Positions 33,543 through 40,040 of a stretch of 64,000 nt of DNA are shown in pieces. A program made the position numbers and the translations under genes. The stretch lies in assembly GCA_023386965.1 (NCBI GenBank), contig JAEWIR010000046.1:248001-312000 (forward strand), written 5' to 3'. Position 1 is the stretch's first letter. Every line of letters starts with the position of its first letter. This DNA comes from Bacteroidota bacterium (GTDB taxonomy: Bacteria; Bacteroidota; Bacteroidia; Flavobacteriales; Weeksellaceae). Below the pieces are notes generated by a model. The model did not search any database. It saw only the letters and a list, made by a program, of their open reading frames with translations, and had not been told where the DNA came from.

Positions 33543-34913
33543 TTATTTTTTGATTTTTTTGTTGCCGAAGTAAAGATTTAAACCTACGCCCACACGCACA
33601 CCGTGATCGTTTCGTGAACCTTGAACCATACCGTCCCAGTCGTCCGAAAACCCAAGGTCATACTGAGTCATCAACCTCACAGCCAGACTGCGGCTCATCA
33701 GGTATTCCAGACCTCCTCCAAGCTGGGCTTTATAGCGTACATCATCCGGAAGCATCATCATACCTGCCCCCGCATATATGAATGGTGAGAACTTATATCT
33801 TGGCATCATCAGGTATTCCAGGTTAAACTCTGAGGTGATACCAGATCTTTTCAGGATACCGGTATTTTCCATAGTGACAACTCCACCGTTCAGCTCAGCA
33901 TTCAGGTGGTCAGTCAGAAAGCGCTTGTAGCCAATTTTTCCACCGAAGGTGGTTTTGGAGCCAGTGTAATCTCCTTTAATCTGATAGGCTTCGCCATATC
34001 CAAAAACCGCATTTCGGGGTCGTTGTATGGCATGTGCACTGCCTTCAGCGAATCGTTCACTGTTCACTTTTGTCTCGTTTTTATAGGCGGCGATAATAGC
34101 AGCAAAATCATTGGGGTCTTTAAGTTTATTGGACCACAGATTGTCCTGTACCCCTTCCACGATGAGAGACAGTACTGCTTTTTCAATGGCTTCGGTGACT
34201 GCCAGGTGTACCGGTTCATTCTGAGTAATTCCGATATCGGATTCCAGAAGCCGTTCGGTATCGATAAACCTGAAAAAATTGCCGTTTACACTGGTTGAGA
34301 GGATGGTCTTTGAGGTATAAACCGTTTTAAGGATTTCCCCTGTAGAGGTAGATACCGCACGCAGATAAACAGTAATTCTGTCCTGTCTGTATTGTGCGCT
34401 GGCTCCTAAGCCAAAGTATCTGGCGCCTACACCACCGGTCATTACATTAGTATCATAGGAGATTACACCACCTTCCAGAATAACTCCTGCAAACAGCAGG
34501 GGCGGTAAACTTGGTCCATCATTTTCATTACCGGAATACTCCTTACGTGTACTGCGTATGATCTGTCTTTCGTTAAGTAAGTTTCCAATGTTTTCTCTTT
34601 CAATAGCCTTGAACCAGCGGCTGTCCTCCAGCGCTTTTAATAAGATGGTGGTGGTTCCCTGAGGTATCGCTGTACTCCAGCTGGCTCCGTTTTCAGCAGC
34701 TTTGTACTGTCCGGTTTGGTCTCGGAATTTATAGACTCCTACAACCACTCTGTCCTTGGGTGCCGGTAAATTCCTGATTTCAGGTGTGTACGGGGTGATT
34801 TCGCCCATTGTAGATCTTTCCCTGTCGGTTGGTATGCTGAACAAGGTGCAGCCCACAAGGAAGAGTGATACAAGGCATAGCGATGCCTGCTTTATTTGAT
34901 GATATGTTTTCAT
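33543..34913 (-). CDS. csgG: CsgG curli secretion channel with an extra C-terminal beta-barrel
   Basis: 456 residues; E. coli CsgG has about 277. Signal peptide and lipobox FLVGC (Cys22). Residues about 50-275 match CsgG closely: GVYKFRDQTGQYK, ALEDSRWFKAIERENIGNLLNERQIIR, GGVGARYFGLGASAQY, STGEILKTVYTSKTIL, FRFIDTERLLESDIG and EPVHLAVTEAIEKAV. At the channel constriction the E. coli SNFST becomes ASWST, so Trp79 replaces the pore Phe. About 300-456 is an added region of amphipathic strands (FGGKIGYKRFL, YKFSPFIYAGAGMMM, AVRLMTQYDLG, ending VGVGLNLYFG), typical of an eight-stranded outer-membrane barrel. It lies 17 nt after csgF. Confidence 0.93.
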   Translation of the reverse strand: MKTYHQIKQASLCLVSLFLVGCTLFSIPTDRERSTMGEITPYTPEIRNLPAPKDRVVVGVYKFRDQTGQYKAAENGASWSTAIPQGTTTILLKALEDSRWFKAIERENIGNLLNERQIIRSTRKEYSGNENDGPSLPPLLFAGVILEGGVISYDTNVMTGGVGARYFGLGASAQYRQDRITVYLRAVSTSTGEILKTVYTSKTILSTSVNGNFFRFIDTERLLESDIGITQNEPVHLAVTEAIEKAVLSLIVEGVQDNLWSNKLKDPNDFAAIIAAYKNETKVNSERFAEGSAHAIQRPRNAVFGYGEAYQIKGDYTGSKTTFGGKIGYKRFLTDHLNAELNGGVVTMENTGILKRSGITSEFNLEYLMMPRYKFSPFIYAGAGMMMLPDDVRYKAQLGGGLEYLMSRSLAVRLMTQYDLGFSDDWDGMVQGSRNDHGVRVGVGLNLYFGNKKIKK

Positions 34914-34930
34914 GGGTTTTCAAGTTTTGT

Positions 34931-35341
34931 TTAGCTGCCGGGGATAAGAATCTCAGACTGTTCCCCTGTGCTGGTATTCAGGATGTTGATAAGAAGTCCC
35001 TGGCCTGTCTGAATGACTTCCAGGTACATGGAGCCAAAAACGTAAGTGCCGGGCTTTAGATCGCCGTCACCAAATTGGTCACCCATCAGTTTTCTGGATA
35101 TTTCATTAAGTAACTGACGGTTAAGGTTTTCCGTGAAATTGTTTAAGGAATTTAGGGAGGATAGACCTCTGCTGCCAGTGGAGTTGTCGAACTGATTTTG
35201 TGCGCTCGCGGAACTCTGAAGCCATTGGTAGTTGAAAGTTTCACCGCCGAAGGCCGGATTGATTGGTTTATATACAAACTGCTGTGCCTGTATAGTTCCT
35301 GCAGCACAAAGGATGAGGATCAGGTAAAGTATTTTTTTCAT
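34931..35341 (-). CDS. csgF: Curli assembly factor CsgF
   Basis: 136 residues with a cleavable signal peptide (MKKILYLILILCAAGTIQAQ). The mature start FVYKPINPAFGGETFNYQWL matches the CsgF segment that plugs the CsgG channel (NPxFGG). Later SLNSLNNFTENLNRQLL matches the helix, and a strand pair (TYVFGSMYLEVIQ, LLINILNTSTGEQSEILIP) ends the protein as in E. coli. CsgF couples CsgG to the nucleator at the cell surface. It lies between the CsgE fusion gene and csgG with very short gaps. Confidence 0.92.
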   Translation of the reverse strand: MKKILYLILILCAAGTIQAQQFVYKPINPAFGGETFNYQWLQSSASAQNQFDNSTGSRGLSSLNSLNNFTENLNRQLLNEISRKLMGDQFGDGDLKPGTYVFGSMYLEVIQTGQGLLINILNTSTGEQSEILIPGS

Positions 35342-35347
35342 GATTTG

Positions 35348-36070
35348 TCAATATTTAAATTCGCGGTCGCGCAGACTTTGTTTGGCATTATAGTCTGCCA
35401 AATAGTTTAAAGCATTTTGTGCTTCGGAATCCAGAGCTTCCTCATCAGGTGTGGACAGAAAACTGTAAATCACCTGATCGTCCACTGTTACGTTGATCCT
35501 GCTGTTGCGTCCAAAGGAGGGGAGTTCTGTAATCATTACAGTACCATCATACTTTTCCGGAATCTGATTGTATTTCTTAAAAAAGGATTCATAAAACAGC
35601 TGTCCCATTCGTGTCTTGGTTTCATCGATCGTAAGCCCGCTTAACTCCAGGTCTTTCTCCGGTATATACATCACCTCTGCTGCAAACTGGCCGGCATTGA
35701 TTTCAAGGCTGTCTTTTGCGATAGTACGGTCAGATTCTTCATCTTTTAAAAAAAGATACACTTTTAGTCCGTCTTTCTCTGCCAAATGAACATCTGTTTC
35801 AGAGAGAATCCTGGTTTCATTAGGTTTCAGTGAGAATTTCCCACTCTGCTTATTGGATGAGGTTCCAGATTTTCCTTTTTTAAGGGTAATAAGAATATAA
35901 TTAAGGTCTTTAAATGTTTGGGAGGAGCTTACGGCTGCTGCCTTTATCTTCACCCGACCTTCGTTGGTTTCTGTTATTATTTTTCCTGTTATTCCTTCAG
36001 TCTCCTGTGCCTGAAGAGATATGCAGAGAAAAAAAACACTCAGAACTGCAAAGAGAGTTTTCATTTTCAA
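35348..36070 (-). CDS. csgE: CsgE secretion adaptor fused to an N-terminal CsgC/CsgH-like domain
   Basis: 240 residues with a signal peptide (cleavage near residue 22); E. coli CsgE is about 129. Residues about 140-240 match CsgE: LSGLTIDETKTRMGQLFYESF, YDGTVMITELPSFGRNSRINV, VDDQVIYSFLS and the NALNYLADYNAKQS helix. Residues about 25-125 resemble the periplasmic amyloid inhibitors CsgC/CsgH: ITLKKGKSGTSSNKQSGKFS aligns with CsgC's LREGSSGQSQTKQEKTLS, and later DGLKVYLFLKD with DDRVKIVVTVSD. The CxC of CsgC is absent, as in CsgH. This suggests that subunit chaperoning and channel gating are on one chain. It is 5 nt after the csgB-like gene. Confidence 0.85.
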   Translation of the reverse strand: MKMKTLFAVLSVFFLCISLQAQETEGITGKIITETNEGRVKIKAAAVSSSQTFKDLNYILITLKKGKSGTSSNKQSGKFSLKPNETRILSETDVHLAEKDGLKVYLFLKDEESDRTIAKDSLEINAGQFAAEVMYIPEKDLELSGLTIDETKTRMGQLFYESFFKKYNQIPEKYDGTVMITELPSFGRNSRINVTVDDQVIYSFLSTPDEEALDSEAQNALNYLADYNAKQSLRDREFKY

Positions 36071-36075
36071 GGGTT

Positions 36076-36477
36076 TTAGTTGTTTCTCATAAGTATGGTC
36101 ATGTCATTGGCATTAATATTCATCTTCATTCCGTCTGAGATACTGTTGCTGCCATCAATCTGGATCAGATTGTTAGAACCACGTATTAAGATGTCGGCTT
36201 TTCCAGGATACGAATTGGTATTCTGAAATAGAGTGGTATTATTATCTCCCAGCTGCAGGATAGAGACTCTTGCCCCACCATTGTCTGATATCTCAATCAA
36301 GTTGTTGTCACCGATTTGTGTAGCTATCGATAGCGATGCAGGTTTCAGACTGGCTTTTGCAATTTGGCTGTAATAATCCATTACGTTGTTACTGTTGATC
36401 TCGAACATAGGAACTTCCTGCGCACGATATAGCTGTAAGGTCAGCACAAATAAAATGAAAGTAATTGCTCTTTTCAT
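36076..36477 (-). CDS. csgB: Short curlin-repeat protein, likely CsgB-type nucleator
   Basis: 133 residues from the ATG that starts the signal peptide MKRAITFILFVLTLQLYRAQ; seven codons upstream are in frame but not signal-like. The mature part carries curlin-like repeats with Gly-Asn and Gln/Ser spacing: SIATQIGDNNLIEISDNG, SILQLGDNNTTLFQNTN and ILIRGSNNLIQIDGSN. Fewer and less regular repeats than in the CsgA-like protein, a charged C-terminus (MTILMRNN), and its place at the head of the csgE-F-G cluster suggest the minor, nucleating subunit. The split between A and B roles is inferred. Confidence 0.75.
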   Translation of the reverse strand: MKRAITFILFVLTLQLYRAQEVPMFEINSNNVMDYYSQIAKASLKPASLSIATQIGDNNLIEISDNGGARVSILQLGDNNTTLFQNTNSYPGKADILIRGSNNLIQIDGSNSISDGMKMNINANDMTILMRNN

Positions 36478-36562
36478 GATAGTAAGTATTTGGGCCATGA
36501 GTGACCATAAAAACTTCAGTTGACTTAGGCGATTGTTGGCCTATGATTTCGACTCAAAACCA

Positions 36563-36718
36563 TTAAATGAAGTTGTTTTTACAATGAATTTTCATTTTGG
36601 TGTAATATGCTCCATGGACGGACTCATAAAAATGCTCCCTGTTTAATTGTTGGGGAAACTTTGTATTGGCAGATATTAAATCTGGTGGTCCCAATGTTCT
36701 TTGTGTTGTTTTTTTCAT
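36563..36718 (-). CDS. Small ORF heading the csg operon, unknown
   Basis: 51 codons, ATG to TAA, beginning MKKTTQRTLGPPDLISANT and ending MKIHCKNNFI. It has no signal peptide or known domain. Support: it lies directly behind a complete promoter (TTTG-N18-TAAATTTG, 33 nt leader) and upstream of csgB on the same strand with 85 nt between and no terminator. It could be a leader peptide, a small regulator, or just part of a long 5' untranslated region. Compositional evidence for translation is weak. Confidence 0.4.
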   Translation of the reverse strand: MKKTTQRTLGPPDLISANTKFPQQLNREHFYESVHGAYYTKMKIHCKNNFI

Positions 36719-36751
36719 GTTTTCAAAGGTTTAAGGGTTAGTTTGTTATCA

Positions 36752-36781
36752 CAAATTTAGCTGCTAAAGCTAAATGGCAAA
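36752..36781 (-). promoter_or_regulatory. Promoter of the csgB-E-F-G operon
   Basis: Minus strand: TTTG (-33) at 36778-36781, 18-nt spacer, TAAATTTG (-7) at 36752-36759. This is a full Bacteroidetes-type promoter. The start region after the -7 box contains ACAAACTAACC, identical to the csgA leader. Confidence 0.7.
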
Positions 36782-36806
36782 TCCCCCGTGACTGGTAGTT
36801 GGTAAA

Positions 36807-36825
36807 TATCCCCGAAAACAATTAG
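36807..36825 (-). promoter_or_regulatory. Shared upstream motif, csg operon copy
   Basis: CTAATTGTTTTCGGGGATA on the minus strand, 25 bp upstream of the -33 element. It matches 16 of 19 bases of a motif upstream of csgA and is a candidate activator site. Confidence 0.5.
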
Positions 36826-36907
36826 ATTAGGAAGTAAAAGCCCTAAAAAGCACTCGAAAAGGACAGTGTTTCGCCAAGTAGCTTAATGTTAAATCTTAAA
36901 GAGATTG

Positions 36908-36932
36908 ATTGTCGCAGGCGCGGCAATTTTTT
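36908..36932 (+). terminator. Plus-strand terminator-like hairpin with no gene in front of it
   Basis: ATTGTCGC and GCGGCAAT form an 8-bp stem (one GU pair) with an AGGC loop and a TTTTTT tail on the plus strand. No plus-strand gene ends here. It may stop antisense or small RNA transcription in the csg intergenic region. Confidence 0.5.
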
Positions 36933-36982
36933 ATATCAAATAAGCAGTATGACAAGGGCGGAACCCCTACATATCCAGGCGT

Positions 36983-37011
36983 AAAAAATCCGTCCCAAAC
37001 TGAGACGGATT
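36983..37011 (-). terminator. Terminator of the csgA-like gene
   Basis: On the minus strand AATCCGTC and GACGGATT form an 8-bp stem, followed by a T run, 23 bases past the stop. csgA is therefore mostly monocistronic. Confidence 0.8.
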
Positions 37012-37033
37012 CGCAATTTATCAACAGGATTAA

Positions 37034-37693
37034 TTAATCCATCTGTGTAACCTTCATTACATTTCCGGTACCGTTTTGGAAACCAGTGTGCGATTGACTT
37101 GTACCCATTTGATCAAGCTTAGCATCATTAAAGTAACCATCCTGACGGTGGAAGCTGACATTAGAATTACCAGTCTGCCAGTTTATTAAACTGTTATCAT
37201 TACCAAACTGCTCACCAGTTGTTACGTTACCAATAGTATACTGTTGTGACCCTGCATAGTTTCTTTCCCCCTGTTGAGTCATGTACGATCTGTTAGTAGT
37301 GTCCCACTGGTATTGTTCAATTTCATTGTTATTACCGTTTTGTCTGCTCCATGCTATCTGGCCACCAATTGCCTGCTTTTGATTAACTTTGGCATAATTC
37401 CCAACACCCACTTGCCAAGTATCGTTGCTGTTGTCATTTCCTTCCTGATCAATTTCAACAGTGTTGCTTGTGCCTTGGCTTACGGAAACGTTGCGGTTGT
37501 ATGTACCGTCCTGTGCGATCCCTGCAATGTTGGTAGTACCATCCTGCAACGAATTGTTATTGTTTTGCCACCCATCCTGCAAAACATTGGTAGTGTTTCC
37601 ATTTCCATACTGTCTGGAATAATCAACATTTGCTTGTGCGTAAGTAAAACCTACTGCCAGTAGTGCCACTGCACCTGTAACTAATTTTTTCAT
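37034..37693 (-). CDS. csgA: Major curlin subunit, CsgA-like, Gln/Asn-rich
   Basis: 219 residues. Signal peptide MKKLVTGAVALLAVGFTYAQ, then about 200 residues of degenerate ~20-residue curlin repeats rich in Gln, Asn, Gly, Ser and Thr (for example QYGNGNTTNVLQDG, TSNTVEIDQEGNDNS, NGNNNEIEQYQWD, TGNSNVSFHRQDGYFND, GTGNVMKVTQMD). The N-x-x-x-x-Q-x-G-x-x-N ladder is that of CsgA, the functional amyloid fibre subunit. It is longer than E. coli CsgA (151) and has unusual Trp and Tyr positions. It has its own TTTG-N18-TACATTTG promoter and a terminator, which would allow excess subunit over the secretion machinery. Confidence 0.85.
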   Translation of the reverse strand: MKKLVTGAVALLAVGFTYAQANVDYSRQYGNGNTTNVLQDGWQNNNNSLQDGTTNIAGIAQDGTYNRNVSVSQGTSNTVEIDQEGNDNSNDTWQVGVGNYAKVNQKQAIGGQIAWSRQNGNNNEIEQYQWDTTNRSYMTQQGERNYAGSQQYTIGNVTTGEQFGNDNSLINWQTGNSNVSFHRQDGYFNDAKLDQMGTSQSHTGFQNGTGNVMKVTQMD

Positions 37694-37725
37694 GTTTAAA
37701 AAATTTATTTGGTTAGTTTGTGTTA

Positions 37726-37755
37726 CAAATGTAGTCCCGCCTAGAACACTGCAAA
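37726..37755 (-). promoter_or_regulatory. Promoter of the csgA-like gene
   Basis: Minus strand: TTTG (-33) at 37752-37755, 18-nt spacer, TACATTTG (-7) at 37726-37733, then ACAAACTAACC in the leader, 32 nt before the ATG. Confidence 0.7.
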
Positions 37756-37812
37756 TCCCTGTTAATCAGTATTTCCAAAATATCAGTGAAAGCGCTTAGG
37801 TGTATCGGGTTA

Positions 37813-37831
37813 TTTCCCCGAAATCCATTAG
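37813..37831 (-). promoter_or_regulatory. Shared upstream motif, csgA copy
   Basis: CTAATGGATTTCGGGGAAA on the minus strand, 57 bp upstream of the -33 element. It matches 16 of 19 bases of the csg operon copy. Confidence 0.5.
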
Positions 37832-37893
37832 TCAATTTTTAACTAGATGATTTTGCAGTTGTTACATTATGAAGCACTTAAGTGATTAGCAGT

Positions 37894-37912
37894 CTAAACA
37901 GCTTTTGTTTAG
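37894..37912. repeat. Inverted repeat in the csgA-tetR intergenic region
   Basis: CTAAACA and TGTTTAG, a perfect 7-bp inverted repeat around GCTTT, in the roughly 360-base gap between the divergent csgA and tetR. Apart from the listed promoters, motifs and operators, I see no gene in that gap. Confidence 0.4.
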
Positions 37913-38034
37913 AATTCACTTAATCATGTACGATTTCTTGTTACAAAGAATTTTTTTAAAACAGGAAAAGGTCCAGGCCTGCAGATTAATTCAGTTTCCA
38001 TCAACAAAATCTATTATAATTATTGTAAATAAAC

Positions 38035-38070
38035 TTGGAAACTTATTTGGTTTATTAGTTTCCAAATAAG
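38035..38070 (+). promoter_or_regulatory. Nested inverted repeats, probable TetR operator
   Basis: Two interlocking perfect 9-bp inverted repeats: TTGGAAACT (38035-38043) with AGTTTCCAA (38057-38065), and CTTATTTGG (38042-38050) with CCAAATAAG (38062-38070). A lone half site AGTTTCCA lies at 37993-38000. They cover the space just upstream of the -7 box of tetR. Confidence 0.65.
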
Positions 38071-38078
38071 TATCTTTG
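38071..38078 (+). promoter_or_regulatory. -7 promoter element of the tetR-RND efflux operon
   Basis: TATCTTTG (TAnnTTTG), 18 nt before the tetR ATG and directly behind the inverted repeats. Confidence 0.65.
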
Positions 38079-38096
38079 CCCCGTCAAAATCAAGAT

Positions 38097-38696
38097 ATGG
38101 ATAGAAGTTTTTTGGAAAAGGTGGCAGAGTTGTTCATTGAGAATGGCGCGAAGACCCTTACAATGGATGATATCGCCCGGGAATTCGGGATGTCAAAGAA
38201 GACATTGTACCAAAAATATGCAACCAAGGAGGCTTTATTGGAGGATGTGCTGGAATATAAACTCACTGAAGTTATTGAGAAACTGAATAAGATGGATATG
38301 CAGGTGGAAAATGCGGTGGACCGTATGTACTGCCGAGACGAGGAGATCGAGAAAGCTGCCCGTTCCAATAATTCAGTTCTTATACGTCAGCTGCTGAAGT
38401 ATTATCCTGCCATTTTTAATAAACATATGATGAATTTCTCAGAGAGGTTCACAGAAGTGCTTGTTCACAATATTGAACGCGGCCGCGAACAGGGCTATTA
38501 CCGCACGGATTTCGATGCCCCGCTTTATGCGAGTATTTATTTCCAGATGGTGATGTCTTATGACAGCTCGCCTTTTTTGGATACCGCTAAGACCAACAGT
38601 GCAGAGTACAGTAATGTAGCGCTTAACTTCTATATGAATGCCATTACCACCGAATTAGGAAAACAACAGTTAATTAAATACAATCATATAAAATAA
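38097..38696 (+). CDS. TetR/AcrR-family repressor of the efflux operon
   Basis: 199 residues from the ATG at MDRSFLEKVAELF. The N-terminal helix-turn-helix (LFIENGAKTLTMDDIAREFGMSKKTLYQKYATKEALLEDVL, about residues 10-50) is a textbook TetR DNA-binding domain; the C-terminal helical domain would hold the effector. Its stop codon overlaps the tolC-like start by one base (TAATG), so it heads the operon it most likely controls. Nested inverted repeats at its promoter suggest autoregulation. The effector is unknown. Confidence 0.9.
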   Translation: MDRSFLEKVAELFIENGAKTLTMDDIAREFGMSKKTLYQKYATKEALLEDVLEYKLTEVIEKLNKMDMQVENAVDRMYCRDEEIEKAARSNNSVLIRQLLKYYPAIFNKHMMNFSERFTEVLVHNIERGREQGYYRTDFDAPLYASIYFQMVMSYDSSPFLDTAKTNSAEYSNVALNFYMNAITTELGKQQLIKYNHIK

Positions 38697-40033
38697 TGAA
38701 AAAACTAATTTTTGGCTTTATACTGTCCGCCGGACTGCTGAATGCTCAGGACGCCAGGCTGCTTACGCTGCCGGAAGCTATCACTTATGCTCTGGAGCAT
38801 AAGGCTGAGGCCGAGAAAGCCCGGCTGGATATCCGTAAAGGCGACGCACAGATTGCCGAAGTGAAATCCAATGCTTACCCCAACATCAGCTTTAACAGTT
38901 CTACAAGTTATAATCCTTTGCTGCAGGAATCCGTACTTCCGGGTGAGATCTTCGGCGCGCCGGGTCAGCAGGTTAAGGTGGCTTTTGGACAGAAGTGGAC
39001 TTCCAGCAATATGGTACAGCTTACGCAAAACCTATTTAACCAGTCGGTTTTTGTAGGTCTGAAAGCAGCACGGTCAACCAAGGAATTTTATCTGATCAAC
39101 GCGCGCCTTACCGAGGAGCAGATCATTGAAAAAGTAGCCAATGCTTATTTCCAGGTGTATCAGGCTGACCAAATGCTGACCAACGCCCACAGTAATCTGG
39201 AGATTACCAATCAAACGATTAAAGTGATCAAGGGTCTATATGATGCAGGTCTGGCCAGAAAAATTGACTACGACAGGGTAGTAGTGGCCCGTAATAATGT
39301 AAGTTCCGGTGTGAAGCAATTGGAAAACACAGTGGACCTGGCTGAAAATGCGCTGAAATTTATGATCGGTATGCCCATGGATCAGGAAATTGAGCTTCCG
39401 GAGCAGACTTTTGAACCTTCCCTGCTGCCGGACCGCAGCGCGAACTTTGCCGATCGTACCGAAGTTCAGTTGGTGAACAAGCAGATTGAACTGCTTGAAT
39501 GGCAGAAAAAAGCAACTGAAGCAGAATACTATCCGTCGGTAGCACTCTCCGCTAATTACGGTTTTTTGGGTCAGGGTGAAAAAATGCCGTGGTGGAACGG
39601 TAAGGAAAACGGTGTCTTTTGGTCCGATATGGCATCCATAGGATTAAATGTTCGGGTGCCGATTTTTAACGGTTTTGCTACAAAATCACGTGTAGAACTT
39701 AGTATGATCGAGATAGAGAAAGCCCGCGCCGATTTAAGAGAGACGCAGCTGGGCCTGGACCTTCAGCATAAAAATGCCGTTACGGAACTGGAAAATAATA
39801 TGACCATGATTTCCATGCAGGAGCAAAATGTGGTTTTGGCAGAGCAGGTTCTTTCCAATACAAGAAGCAATTACCAGCATGGTTTGGCCACTTTAAACGA
39901 TATTCTTGATGCGGAACGCGACCTTACCGAAGCGAAGAACAATTTAACAAAAGCAAAACTAGATTATAAACTTGCGGAAATTGACCTGCTGAAGTCTCAG
40001 GGAAAACTGAAAACATTAACTGATAATAATTAA
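38696..40033 (+). CDS. TolC-family outer-membrane efflux channel
   Basis: 445 residues with a signal peptide (MKKLIFGFILSAGLLNAQ). Two related halves of helical and strand segments characterise the family: LTLPEAITYALEHKAEAEKARLDI (about 23-46), LTQNLFNQSVFVGLKAARSTKEF and, in the second half, VPIFNGFATKSRVELSMIEIEKARADLRETQ and NYQHGLATLNDILDAERDLTEAKNNL. It supplies the outer-membrane exit for the adjacent RND pump. Co-translated with tetR (1-base overlap) and followed after 7 bases by the adaptor gene. Confidence 0.93.
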   Translation: MKKLIFGFILSAGLLNAQDARLLTLPEAITYALEHKAEAEKARLDIRKGDAQIAEVKSNAYPNISFNSSTSYNPLLQESVLPGEIFGAPGQQVKVAFGQKWTSSNMVQLTQNLFNQSVFVGLKAARSTKEFYLINARLTEEQIIEKVANAYFQVYQADQMLTNAHSNLEITNQTIKVIKGLYDAGLARKIDYDRVVVARNNVSSGVKQLENTVDLAENALKFMIGMPMDQEIELPEQTFEPSLLPDRSANFADRTEVQLVNKQIELLEWQKKATEAEYYPSVALSANYGFLGQGEKMPWWNGKENGVFWSDMASIGLNVRVPIFNGFATKSRVELSMIEIEKARADLRETQLGLDLQHKNAVTELENNMTMISMQEQNVVLAEQVLSNTRSNYQHGLATLNDILDAERDLTEAKNNLTKAKLDYKLAEIDLLKSQGKLKTLTDNN

Positions 40034-40040
40034 ATAAACT

